Part shown: positions 1-7,899 of the stretch, in pieces | Numbering within the stretch: the first letter of the stretch is position 1 | How the letters are laid out: each line of letters opens with the position of its first letter | Assembly: GCA_013044385.1 (NCBI GenBank) | Contig: JABEUN010000081.1 | Location: 1-64,000 of the forward strand | Origin: Acidimicrobiaceae bacterium | Lineage (GTDB): Bacteria > Actinomycetota > Acidimicrobiia > Acidimicrobiales > Acidimicrobiaceae | Length of the DNA: 64,000 bases | Direction: 5' to 3' | The notes under the pieces: generated by a model | What the model saw: only the letters and a program-made list of their open reading frames with translations | The model's database searches: none | What the model was told of the DNA's origin: nothing | Position numbers and translations under genes: made by a program

Positions 1-1
1 T

Positions 2-205
2 ATCGTCGGCATGGCGTCGACTCCAGACGGCAAGGGCTACTGGCTGGTGGCTTCTGATGGAGGAATCTTCACCTTCGGAGACGCCGGTTACTACGGCTCT
101 GAAGGTGCCGCCCCACTGAACAGTCCTGTGACCGGCATAATAACGCCTCCAACAGGCAATGGATACTGGGAGTTTTCAACGCAAGGAGATGTATTCCCTC
201 TCTGA
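2..205 (+). CDS. C-terminal end of an Acidimicrobiia GYWLVASDGGIF repeat protein (partial)
   Basis: The reading frame is open from base 2 and ends at a TGA at 203-205, so the gene starts outside the window. The visible part holds one full repeat with the core GKGYWLVASDGGIFTFGDA, followed by YYGSEG, LNSPVTGI and a last degenerate half repeat (GNGYWEFSTQGDVF). Such tandem repeats of about 45 residues are frequent in large, probably extracellular proteins of acidimicrobial actinobacteria, where they may fold as beta-propeller-like modules; their function is not established. The ATG at 11 is internal to the repeat and is unlikely to be a start. Confidence 0.8.
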   Translation: MVGMASTPDGKGYWLVASDGGIFTFGDAGYYGSEGAAPLNSPVTGIITPPTGNGYWEFSTQGDVFPL

Positions 206-255
206 TGAAACACCTGCTGTAAGCGGCGAGCCTATCACAGCCTCATCGAACCGTG

Positions 256-1251
256 TCACCTCGACCGGATACCAGCAATCATCGTGGTCAGTTCGTACGC
301 CACCGTAGCAGCAGCGAGCGCTGTCACCTCTGCTGAGTCGTAAGCAGGGCAGACCTCTACCACGTCGGCCGCAACAATGTTGAGGTTCGACAGTCCCCGC
401 AACAGCATGAGCAACTCCCTGCTCGAAAGTCCGCCGACCTCGGGCGTACCCGTTCCCGGCGCGAATGCGGGATCCAGTACATCAATATCAACGGATATGT
501 AGACCGGATTATCGCCTACCCTCTTCAGGATCAGCGCGTTCACCTCTGCCAATCCAAGTCTTTGTAAGTCGAAAGCTGTGATGGTTTGAAAGCCGAGCCG
601 CCTGTCAGTCACGAGATCAAGCCTGTCGTAAAGTGGCCCCCTGATCCCAATATGAACCGAATGGTCGTCGATCAATAGGCCCTCTTCTGAAGCGCGCCGG
701 AACACAGTGCCGTGAGTGAGCGACGCCCCAAAGTAGCTGTTCCAGGTGTCGAGGTGTGCGTCGAAATGCACGAGCGCCACCGGTCCCTTTCTCTCTACGA
801 CCGCTCGCAAGAGCGGCAGGGCGATCGAATGGTCTCCCCCTATTGAGACCAGGCTCGCGCCAGTTGACAGAATTGCTGAAGCACCTTGGTGGATCGAGAC
901 GACCGCTGCCTCCATGTCGAAGGGGTTCGCAGCTACATCACCTGCGTCCACTATCTGAGCAACCGAAAATGGGGATATCTCGAGTTCAGAGTGATAGCCC
1001 GGTCTCAAGTGGCGGGATGCACTTCTTACCGCAGACGGTCCAAATCGTGCACCTGGTCTGTAGGAAGTTCCCGAGTCGAAGGGTATGCCCAGCAGAGCAA
1101 TGTCAAAGTTGGATACCTGTTCAAGCGAAGGTCCTCGAAAAAAGTGATGTGAGCCCGCATAGCGTGGTACCTCGGTACCGCTATCAGGTACCGTATTTCC
1201 TTCATTACGGGGCATCGAATCACACACCTTCGAATCGGGGGGGTAGCCCAA
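256..1251 (-). CDS. Ureohydrolase, agmatinase/arginase family
   Basis: Cytoplasmic Mn-dependent hydrolase of the ureohydrolase family, which releases urea from agmatine, arginine or other guanidino compounds; the substrate cannot be read from sequence. The three metal-binding blocks are all visible: GGDHS, then DAHLD after HF, and SVDIDVLDPAFAPGTGTPE. Length (331 aa) is usual for agmatinases. The first 13 residues look unlike the family, and an internal ATG at MPRNEG is an alternative start. A second, clearly paralogous gene of the same family lies at 10611-11582. The neighbours (suf genes) give no hint of substrate. Confidence 0.85.
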   Translation of the reverse strand: MGYPPDSKVCDSMPRNEGNTVPDSGTEVPRYAGSHHFFRGPSLEQVSNFDIALLGIPFDSGTSYRPGARFGPSAVRSASRHLRPGYHSELEISPFSVAQIVDAGDVAANPFDMEAAVVSIHQGASAILSTGASLVSIGGDHSIALPLLRAVVERKGPVALVHFDAHLDTWNSYFGASLTHGTVFRRASEEGLLIDDHSVHIGIRGPLYDRLDLVTDRRLGFQTITAFDLQRLGLAEVNALILKRVGDNPVYISVDIDVLDPAFAPGTGTPEVGGLSSRELLMLLRGLSNLNIVAADVVEVCPAYDSAEVTALAAATVAYELTTMIAGIRSR

Positions 1252-1604
1252 GCAAGGCTAGGTCCCGACGGACTAGGACGCAGATTCAATCACGTTAAGT
1301 TTGGATGTCGAAAATATGGATCAGCACAATTGGATTGGTCGGGCACGACACATTCGAATTCTGCAATGCACTGCCAGGACGCACCCACTATTTGGGACGG
1401 GAAGGGTGGACCGGACCCCCCTGCCGGTCCACCCCAGTCGCTAAAGCGACATCCCCCTGCGTCGGACACCCCCCGGATCCCGACTGGGTCCACGACCTTG
1501 GTCGCAGTTTGGTCATTGTAACATCTGGTGACCAAAGTCACAAACTCGCGCTGAGCTCAACCTTAATTTGAAAATTTAGCCAAGCCTCGCACGCCTATGT
1601 TGAC
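1252..1604. other. Intergenic stretch between sufC and the ureohydrolase gene
   Basis: No convincing coding sequence. It lies downstream of the sufD-Rieske-sufC operon and upstream of the leftward ureohydrolase, so it should hold the terminator of the first and the promoter of the second. The only clear structure is the GC-rich inverted repeat at 1404-1434. Confidence 0.6.
1404..1434 (-). terminator. GC-rich hairpin downstream of sufC
   Basis: A perfect 11-bp inverted repeat (GGGTGGACCGG at 1404-1414 and its complement at 1424-1434) surrounds a 9-base loop. It sits 171 bp past the sufC stop codon. No U tract follows on either strand, so it may be a factor-assisted terminator, an mRNA stabiliser or a protein site in front of the ureohydrolase gene. 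Confidence 0.4.
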
Positions 1605-2387
1605 TTATAACCTGAACAGATCTTCCAAACTGCCACTCTTCGATGAAGGATCCGAATCCAGATATTCGGCATATCCGGTCCGCTCAAGATTGACGGCCAA
1701 CTCCAGATCGCCCTCGTCCTTAATCTGGCCATCTTGTAAAACCAACACCCGGTCGGGCTCGAGCTCCCTCAAGAGGCGCGCATAGTGGGTTATCACAAGC
1801 ACACCGGTCCCGGAATCTGCAACTATCTCTCGAACCCTCTTGGCAACCGCCCTCAACGCGTCGATGTCTAGACCAGAATCGATCTCATCAAGCACTGCGA
1901 AGCGCGGATTGAGGATACCCATCTGGACCACCTCAGCCCTCTTCTTTTCGCCACCAGAGAGGTCAACATTTACAAAGCGATCGCGAAGTCGCTCTGGAAA
2001 GCCCACTTTGGACGCCTGATCTTCGATCATCGCACCGAGCCCGCCAGTTCTTACTCCATCAGAGACCAGCGCGGCTTCGAGGAGTTCATCAATAGTTACG
2101 CCCGGTAGTTCCTCCGGATACTGCGAAATCAGGAATACGCCCGCCTTGGCTCTTTCATGAGTCTGCAGTTCCGTGAGCTCAACACCATCGAGCTTGATCG
2201 ACCCACTGGTGACGGTGTAGGCCGCCCTTCCCATGATCACGTTCGACAGTGTGCTCTTTCCGGATCCATTTGGACCCATCACGGCGACGACTTCGCCTGG
2301 TTCCACACTTAGCGTGATTCCCTTTAAGATCTCCCTTCCGGGCACCCCAGCCCGCAGATCCTGAATCGCTAGGCCCTTACTGATCAC
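1605..2387 (-). CDS. sufC: Fe-S cluster assembly ATPase SufC
   Basis: ABC-type ATPase of the SUF system, which works with SufB and SufD as the scaffold for building [Fe-S] clusters in the cytoplasm. Walker A is GPNGSGKST (residues about 38-46), the signature is LSGGEKKRAEV and Walker B is FAVLDEIDSGLDIDAL, the SufC-type form with DEIDSGLD; the switch His is in ITHY. The length of 260 aa is normal. It starts with GTG and overlaps the upstream Rieske gene by 11 bases, so it is translationally linked in an operon sufD-Rieske-sufC. The partner sufB is not adjacent but lies at 12418-13815. Confidence 0.95.
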   Translation of the reverse strand: MISKGLAIQDLRAGVPGREILKGITLSVEPGEVVAVMGPNGSGKSTLSNVIMGRAAYTVTSGSIKLDGVELTELQTHERAKAGVFLISQYPEELPGVTIDELLEAALVSDGVRTGGLGAMIEDQASKVGFPERLRDRFVNVDLSGGEKKRAEVVQMGILNPRFAVLDEIDSGLDIDALRAVAKRVREIVADSGTGVLVITHYARLLRELEPDRVLVLQDGQIKDEGDLELAVNLERTGYAEYLDSDPSSKSGSLEDLFRL

Positions 2388-2724
2388 TTTTTACTCCGAT
2401 CGGAATCTCAAGATAAACACTGCCCGCCTCGACAACTACGACGTAGACGGGAACCGGCTTAACAGCTGGCAGAGTCTGTGGCTTTCCCGTAACAAGCGAG
2501 AACGTACTTCCATGCTTCCAGCACTCGATCTCAAGTTCATCAGGGTAGAGATCGCCCTCGGAGAGCGAGTAGTTGGCGTGGGAACACCGATCTCCAATCG
2601 CGTAAAAGTCGTCAGCTATGCGGACCACCACCACCCTGTGACCCAGGTAGTCCACCCGCTTGACTGTCTGTTTCTCGAAGTCCGCTGCCTCACCCACGAG
2701 TAATCGCTCAGTCGCCACTACCAC
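2377..2724 (-). CDS. Rieske-type [2Fe-2S] ferredoxin in the suf operon
   Basis: Small (115 aa) Rieske ferredoxin. The cluster ligands are CSH (first Cys-His pair) and CWKH (second pair), separated by the usual spacing, with the following GSTFSLVTG turn seen in ferredoxins of ring-hydroxylating dioxygenase type. It overlaps sufD by 7 bases and sufC by 11, so it is co-translated with them. A Rieske gene between suf genes is common in actinobacteria; its role is thought to be electron delivery to or from cluster assembly but is not proven. Confidence 0.88.
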   Translation of the reverse strand: MVVATERLLVGEAADFEKQTVKRVDYLGHRVVVVRIADDFYAIGDRCSHANYSLSEGDLYPDELEIECWKHGSTFSLVTGKPQTLPAVKPVPVYVVVVEAGSVYLEIPIGVKSDQ

Positions 2725-3935
2725 TTCTCCTCTAAGGCACCGTATATAAGCGTCTCGACTGAGTCAACGGAGCCGCGAGCGGCAAGCTCCTTGAAGAATC
2801 CTCGTACCAAGATCCTCTCAGCACGTTCTGGGGGAATTCCTCGGCAGGCGAGGTAGTAAAGCTGATCCTCCTCAACGGGCCCTACCGCAGATGCATGAGA
2901 ACACTTCACGTCGTTCTCGTGAATGTCCAGGTTCGGAACCGAGTCTGCGTGAGCAGCCTCGTCGAGCACCAGATTTCGATTCGTCTGGAACGCGTCAGAA
3001 CCTATCGCACCTTTTGCTATGTGGATCGTTCCCGAATAGATCGAGTGGGATGCGTCCGCCAAAGCTCCTTTATAGAGCAGTTCAGACTTCGTATGTCGTG
3101 CAAGATGGTTCTGGAATGTCCTGAACTCGAGAACTTGGTTTCCACCACCGATATAGCCCGCTAGAAGTCGTGCCGTGGAGTTTTCGCCCACCAGATCGCA
3201 ATCGGTTCGGAGTCTGGCATAGTTGCCACCCAGGGCGAGATGGAAGCAGTTCAACTCTGAATCACGTCCGACCTGCGCCCCTAGATATGCAAACTCATCC
3301 GATTCGACGGAGATTGTCTGGATGGACGTATAGTTGAGTTTCGAGTTGGACCCGACTTCGAGGTTCATCACCGGGATGGTGAGCGAACCCGAATCACCAC
3401 CAGAGCGAACTTCGACAACATCGGCGGTCGAGCCGTCTGCAACCCTGACCGTTACCCGCGGAAGTGCCAGCTCGCCGCTGCCAGCCGCCCTATTCACCAA
3501 GAGCAGTCGGCTAGATCCCTTAGGAAGCGAAATCAGAATGGACTGCGGTGAGAATACAAAATTAAGAAGTTCGAAACCCTCATTGGCTCCCCTGCGGATC
3601 CCGCCCCAGCCTTGGTCAATCTGGACTCCACTGCCGCCAGATACTCCAACTACCGAACCCGACTCGAGCACCACCACGGCGTCAAATGCACTCAGGCCCA
3701 AGGTCTCCTCGGGCTTCAGTTCGAGCCGACCTCCGGAAAACTCAGCCAGTCCCGCCGGCTTAGCTAACCCGAATGAGTCCAGACTGAAATCATCGATTGG
3801 ACCGTATCGCCAATCCTCCTCTACCGCCGAAGGAGCGGCCATCTTTGCGAGAATCTCGAAGGCGGCCCGCCGATCAGCACCTAAGTCCTCCGACTGCGGC
3901 AGATGCCAATCGACATCGCTACCCAAAACCATCAT
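2718..3935 (-). CDS. sufD: Fe-S cluster assembly protein SufD
   Basis: SufBD-family scaffold subunit of the SUF complex. The C-terminal half has the family core: GGGNQVLEFRTFQNHLARHT, LLYKGALADASHSIYSGTIHI, QTNRNLVLDEAAHADSVPNLDI, then KCSHASAVGPVEEDQLYYLACRGIPPERAE, which is the conserved end of SufB/SufD proteins. The N-terminal third is poorly conserved, as usual for SufD. Length 405 aa is normal. It is first in the sufD-Rieske-sufC operon. Two ATG codons in a row start the frame (3935 and 3932). Confidence 0.92.
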   Translation of the reverse strand: MMVLGSDVDWHLPQSEDLGADRRAAFEILAKMAAPSAVEEDWRYGPIDDFSLDSFGLAKPAGLAEFSGGRLELKPEETLGLSAFDAVVVLESGSVVGVSGGSGVQIDQGWGGIRRGANEGFELLNFVFSPQSILISLPKGSSRLLLVNRAAGSGELALPRVTVRVADGSTADVVEVRSGGDSGSLTIPVMNLEVGSNSKLNYTSIQTISVESDEFAYLGAQVGRDSELNCFHLALGGNYARLRTDCDLVGENSTARLLAGYIGGGNQVLEFRTFQNHLARHTKSELLYKGALADASHSIYSGTIHIAKGAIGSDAFQTNRNLVLDEAAHADSVPNLDIHENDVKCSHASAVGPVEEDQLYYLACRGIPPERAERILVRGFFKELAARGSVDSVETLIYGALEEKW

Positions 3936-4113
3936 CTGAATTTCCTACCGAATAAGCGGGCCAGCATTCAACCCAAGCGAAATACAACTATCTACATATT
4001 ACTAATTAACGATCAGTCACTTGCAGTGTCGACCCACAAGGCATACCCTTCTCAGCTATTTTTGGTGAGAACACCGGAACAGTGGCCCAGAACATATCCA
4101 CAGGGAGGCAAAG

Positions 4114-4926
4114 TTGCAAGTTATATCGACCGAAGTAAGGTCACACATAGGAACACTCTGGCTGGATCGTCCCGAGAAACTGAACGCAATGGGGACAGAC
4201 TTCTGGACCGATCTACCGGCCGCTGTCAAATCCCTCGACTCCGATCCGGCGGTCCGAGTGATCCTGGTTAGAGCCCGAGGCCGCCACTTCAGCGTAGGGC
4301 TAGACCTCACACAGGCCCTTCTTCCAACAGGTGGAGACGGCGGACCAGGTAGCCAATCGACTCGCGCTACGCACCTCTATCACAAGGTCAAGGAGCTCCA
4401 AGACGCCATATCATCGCTCGACTACTGCAAAAAACCGACTATCGCAGCTATCCATGGGTACTGCATTGGCGGAGGGGTCGACCTGATCTCAGCGTGCAAT
4501 ATACGTTTGGCCAGCCGGGACGCGATCTTCTCCGTCCGGGAGGCGAAGATCGCAATTGTGGCAGACATAGGTTCACTACAGAGACTCCCCCAGATCCTTC
4601 CTAAGGGGATCCTCTATGAGCTGGCGATGTCGGCCCGAGACTTCACGTCAGAAGAAGCGCTCAGGTGGGGACTACTGAACGAAGTCTGTGAAGACCAAGA
4701 CGAGCTCGAAGAAAGATCAGTTCAAGTGGCCGAATCGATCGCCAATAACTCTCCAGTTGCCGTGGAGGGAACCAAGGCTATCCTCGACGGAATCTACAAC
4801 AGGCACCTGAGAGAGGACCTGGACAGAGTAGCCCTCTGGAACACCTCATTCCTAGCCTCAAATGACCTGAAAGAGGCGATCACGGCGTTCAGCGAAAAGA
4901 GAGAAGCCAGTTTCAGGGGTGACTGA
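4114..4926 (+). CDS. Crotonase-family protein, delta(3,5)-delta(2,4)-dienoyl-CoA isomerase type
   Basis: Enoyl-CoA hydratase/isomerase superfamily enzyme of fatty-acid beta-oxidation. The oxyanion segments are RGRHFSVGLDL and HGYCIGGGVDLISACNIRLAS. The stretch REAKIAIVADIGSLQRLPQ closely follows the dienoyl-CoA isomerase pattern; its acidic residues (GGGVD, RE and AD) match the three acidic residues known in that enzyme rather than the two glutamates of hydratases. The start is TTG at 4114, with a GGGAGG ribosome site at 4103-4108. It is alone on the plus strand, divergent from sufD and converging on the small gene at 4931. Confidence 0.85.
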   Translation: MQVISTEVRSHIGTLWLDRPEKLNAMGTDFWTDLPAAVKSLDSDPAVRVILVRARGRHFSVGLDLTQALLPTGGDGGPGSQSTRATHLYHKVKELQDAISSLDYCKKPTIAAIHGYCIGGGVDLISACNIRLASRDAIFSVREAKIAIVADIGSLQRLPQILPKGILYELAMSARDFTSEEALRWGLLNEVCEDQDELEERSVQVAESIANNSPVAVEGTKAILDGIYNRHLREDLDRVALWNTSFLASNDLKEAITAFSEKREASFRGD

Positions 4927-4930
4927 AGGT

Positions 4931-5266
4931 CTAACGATCCTTCCTACGCCCGAAAAGGCCGCGCTTCCTTTTTGATCTGACCTCTTCCAGCGCAGATGGA
5001 ACCTCCATGTCAACGATCATTGCTGCCTCGGCGAGCATTGCCTGAGCTTCGGCTGTTGCAGCCGTCTCGGGTTCGGCGGGCGTGGCTGGAGATATCAGCG
5101 AGCCATGGACCCAAGCCACGTCGGCAAGGCGAGGCTGGAAACCCTCGCACTGTTCAGGGCAACGCCAAGGAGCTTCAGGAGCCAGATCGAGTGCGCAGTA
5201 CCTCGCCGTCTCACCACCTGTATAGGTGCGGCTCTGGAAGTTCTTGCAGCCCTCCCGCATCGCCAT
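4931..5266 (-). CDS. Small cysteine-containing hypothetical protein
   Basis: Unrecognised protein of 111 aa. The N-terminal half holds four cysteines (CKNFQSR, RYCALD, WRCPEQCEGF) in a pattern that could bind a metal; the middle is alanine- and glutamate-rich, and the end is strongly basic (RSKRKRGLFGRRKDR). The start at 5266 is chosen because GGAGGT lies just before it (5271-5276); an ATG 27 bases upstream lacks such a site. It converges on the crotonase gene with only 4 bases between stop codons. Confidence 0.65.
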   Translation of the reverse strand: MAMREGCKNFQSRTYTGGETARYCALDLAPEAPWRCPEQCEGFQPRLADVAWVHGSLISPATPAEPETAATAEAQAMLAEAAMIVDMEVPSALEEVRSKRKRGLFGRRKDR

Positions 5267-5637
5267 AGCTACCTCCGATGACAATGTTATCAACCTAAAA
5301 ATTACAATCTATCCAGCAAAGCAGGGTCCTATGGGAGTTTCCTGAGCGAAGAGACCTATCGTTGGACCAAAACCAACCAGAGCATCTAGCTGCGATCACA
5401 TTTGAACTTCAGAAAGTCTCCCCAGTTAGCACCGACATCAGACTGTGGCGCCAAATTTACAGTCCTCAAACCAGACCCCAAGCGTCAGCCCAGACGAGTT
5501 GGCCATCTTATTGAAACTCCAGAAACGACTAACCGTCCACCCAGCTACTTCAAAGCTTGGACGTCGACAATGTAATTCATACATTCGAACTAGCCCCACA
5601 TCGCGGCTAGGGCAGGGTTTTCAGGAGGTTCACAGCA
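5267..5637. other. Divergent intergenic region before htrA
   Basis: About 370 bp with no convincing gene. It must carry the promoters of the leftward small protein gene and of the rightward htrA gene. Short open frames here lack ribosome sites and family features. The AGGAGG ribosome site of htrA is at 5622-5627. Confidence 0.5.
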
Positions 5638-7149
5638 GTGACTGAGAATAGTGAGTTCGAGGGCGAGCAAGTGGTTCCAATGAATTCAGAGGCTTCCGAA
5701 TCCACTACTGGCATGAGTGAGGGGTCAGTACCAGCAGGTCCCGCCGAAGGGGCCAGGATCGACGATACTGTACCGAACGCACCAGCTAACGATTTTCCGA
5801 CCCCCGAGTTAGGCGCACCCTTAGCTGGGTCGACAGACTGGACGTCCGAAGGTGGGTTCCAGTGGGCGGGCGGTCCCGCCTTCACCGAAGAAGCTTCGCA
5901 AGGAACCGCGTCAGAAGTCGCAGGGCCGAGTCCTCGTCAGCAGCGTTCGGAAAGACGTGCTGCTGCTGCCCAGGCGAAGCGCCAGAAGCCAGCGGTGCTG
6001 ACAATGGGGAAAGTCTTCGCAATGACGACGATCACCTCGACCTTGGTCGCTTCGGCGATCGGGGGATTCGTCGGCTACCACTTTGCACACAGCAACACAA
6101 CTGTCATCCAGTCACCTGTCGTATCCACGGCTTCGTCCCAGACATCGCTATCAGGCAACTCCGCCCCGCTGAACATCCAGCAGATACTCGGAAAGGTCGA
6201 CCCCGCAGTTGTCGACATCACAACCTCCGGCTTTACACAAAGTGGTGGTTTCTTCGGTGGGACTACACAGTTCCAAGCCGCCGGAACTGGAATGATAATC
6301 AGCTCGAATGGCGACGTTCTCACCAACGATCACGTCATCGCCAACGCTACTTCCATCAAGGTAACCCTGTATGGACAGACCAAGTCCTACCCGGCAAAGG
6401 TGCTAGGAGCTGACCCAGCACACGACGTGGCCGTCATCCAGATACAGGGGTTGTCCGGTCTTCCGACCGTGACCTTCGGCAATTCGGCCAACGTTAAGGT
6501 TGGAGATCCGGTGGTTGCCATCGGAAATGCACTGGCCTTGCAAGGTCTGCCAACCGTCACTCAAGGCATAGTTTCAGGGTTGAATCGGTCCATCTCGACA
6601 CAGACCGCCAACCTAACAGCCATGATCCAGACCGATGCCCCGATCAATCCGGGTAACTCCGGCGGACCTCTACTCAATGCTGCCGGAAACGTAATCGGAA
6701 TGAACACCGCGATTCTCACCGGCAACGGACAAGAGGTCGCCCAGAACATCGGCTTCGCCGAGTCGATCAACTCGGTCCTTTCGATCGTGCGTCAGATCCA
6801 AGCCCACCCCACCACAGGTACTACAACACTCAGCCCGGTATCCAACCGGGCGTACATGGGCGTGAGCGTTGAGACCATGTCGCCGGCTCTTGACAACCAG
6901 TTGGGATACAGCACATCAGTGGCCGGTGCCCTCGTCGACTACGTCGTACCGAATTCACCTGCTCAGCAGGTCGGACTGGTTCCGGGTGACGTCATCACAG
7001 CACTCGATAACAAGTCCGTAAACTCTGCCTCTGCCTTGGTGTCGATCGTCAAATCTCTGAAGCCCTCGGATCAGGTGCCGATCTCGTGGGTCGGCGTCAA
7101 CGGTCCGAGCAGCGGAATAATCCAGTTAGCTGCAGCTCCCTCTGCCTAG
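5638..7149 (+). CDS. Membrane-anchored HtrA/DegP-type serine protease with PDZ domain
   Basis: Trypsin-like protease of the HtrA family for envelope protein quality control, most likely exported with an N-in membrane anchor. Residues 1-120 are a low-complexity cytoplasmic region, 125-150 a single membrane segment, 180-385 the protease and 400-500 a PDZ domain. Catalytic residues are His232 (TNDHVIA), Asp263 (PAHDVAVI) and Ser341 (NPGNSGGPL). The start is GTG at 5638, ten bases after AGGAGG. A two-component pair follows 36 bp downstream, as in actinobacterial pepD-mprAB-like arrangements, although here the protease comes first. Confidence 0.93.
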   Translation: MTENSEFEGEQVVPMNSEASESTTGMSEGSVPAGPAEGARIDDTVPNAPANDFPTPELGAPLAGSTDWTSEGGFQWAGGPAFTEEASQGTASEVAGPSPRQQRSERRAAAAQAKRQKPAVLTMGKVFAMTTITSTLVASAIGGFVGYHFAHSNTTVIQSPVVSTASSQTSLSGNSAPLNIQQILGKVDPAVVDITTSGFTQSGGFFGGTTQFQAAGTGMIISSNGDVLTNDHVIANATSIKVTLYGQTKSYPAKVLGADPAHDVAVIQIQGLSGLPTVTFGNSANVKVGDPVVAIGNALALQGLPTVTQGIVSGLNRSISTQTANLTAMIQTDAPINPGNSGGPLLNAAGNVIGMNTAILTGNGQEVAQNIGFAESINSVLSIVRQIQAHPTTGTTTLSPVSNRAYMGVSVETMSPALDNQLGYSTSVAGALVDYVVPNSPAQQVGLVPGDVITALDNKSVNSASALVSIVKSLKPSDQVPISWVGVNGPSSGIIQLAAAPSA

Positions 7150-7185
7150 GGCTAGATTCTCAACTGTAGTCAAGGGGCAAGGAGA

Positions 7186-7899
7186 GTGGCGTTGACCAAG
7201 GATACGGCTACTGGGCGGATTCTCGTGATAGACGACGAGCCATCCATCACCGAACTACTGCAGATGTCCCTTGGCTTTGAAGGCTATGAAGTGGCCGTGG
7301 CTAACTCCGGACGAAAGGGTCTCGAGTCGGCGGCGGCCTTCAAACCAGACCTTATAGTCCTCGATGTCATGATGCCCGACCTGGACGGATTCGATGTGCT
7401 CAAGAGGTTGAGACAGGAGAGGGACCTCACTCCGGTGATCTTCCTTACTGCCAAGGATGCTCTTGACGACAAGGTCTTAGGCCTCAGGTCGGGCGGCGAT
7501 GATTACATGACGAAGCCCTTCTCCCTAGCAGAGCTCTCTGCCCGTGTCTCTTCGATACTCAGGAGGTCTGGGGCCGCACCCGAGAAGCCTTCGAGGATGG
7601 TATTTGGAGATCTCATTCTCGATGAGGACACCCACGAAGTTGTACGAACTGGACGCCAGATCGAACTAACTGCCACCGAATTCAAACTTCTCCGCTACCT
7701 TATGATGAACTCGAAAAGAGTCGTCTCGAAGTCACAGATCCTCGACCACGTCTGGGAGTATGACTTCGGTGGTGATGCGAACATTGTGGAGACCTACATC
7801 TCGTATCTCCGAAAGAAGCTCGATGGAGCTGACGAGTTGCCGATGATCAGAACTATCAGGGGCGTGGGGTACAGTCTCCGACTTCCAGATGGCCCATAA
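7186..7899 (+). CDS. OmpR-family response regulator
   Basis: Two-component regulator: receiver domain at residues 10-125 with acidic pair DD (16-17), phospho-acceptor Asp60 (IVLDVMMPD) and the conserved Lys of TKPF; winged-helix DNA-binding domain at 140-235 (TEFKLLRYLMMN, then GGDANIVETYISYLRKKL and RTIRGVGY). The start is ambiguous: GTG at 7186 follows AAGGGG and TTG at 7192 follows AAGGAG, both at good spacing. It overlaps the kinase gene by 11 bases, so the two are co-translated. The htrA gene just upstream is a likely co-regulated partner. Confidence 0.95.
   Translation: MALTKDTATGRILVIDDEPSITELLQMSLGFEGYEVAVANSGRKGLESAAAFKPDLIVLDVMMPDLDGFDVLKRLRQERDLTPVIFLTAKDALDDKVLGLRSGGDDYMTKPFSLAELSARVSSILRRSGAAPEKPSRMVFGDLILDEDTHEVVRTGRQIELTATEFKLLRYLMMNSKRVVSKSQILDHVWEYDFGGDANIVETYISYLRKKLDGADELPMIRTIRGVGYSLRLPDGP

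Noticed and set aside
3334-3939. A 201-codon frame on the plus strand over sufD
   Set aside because: Antisense to a clear SufD; Ser/Pro-rich composition typical of a shadow.
5445-5645. A 66-codon frame just before htrA as a small leader gene
   Set aside because: It overlaps the htrA ribosome site and start, has no ribosome site of its own and no recognisable sequence.
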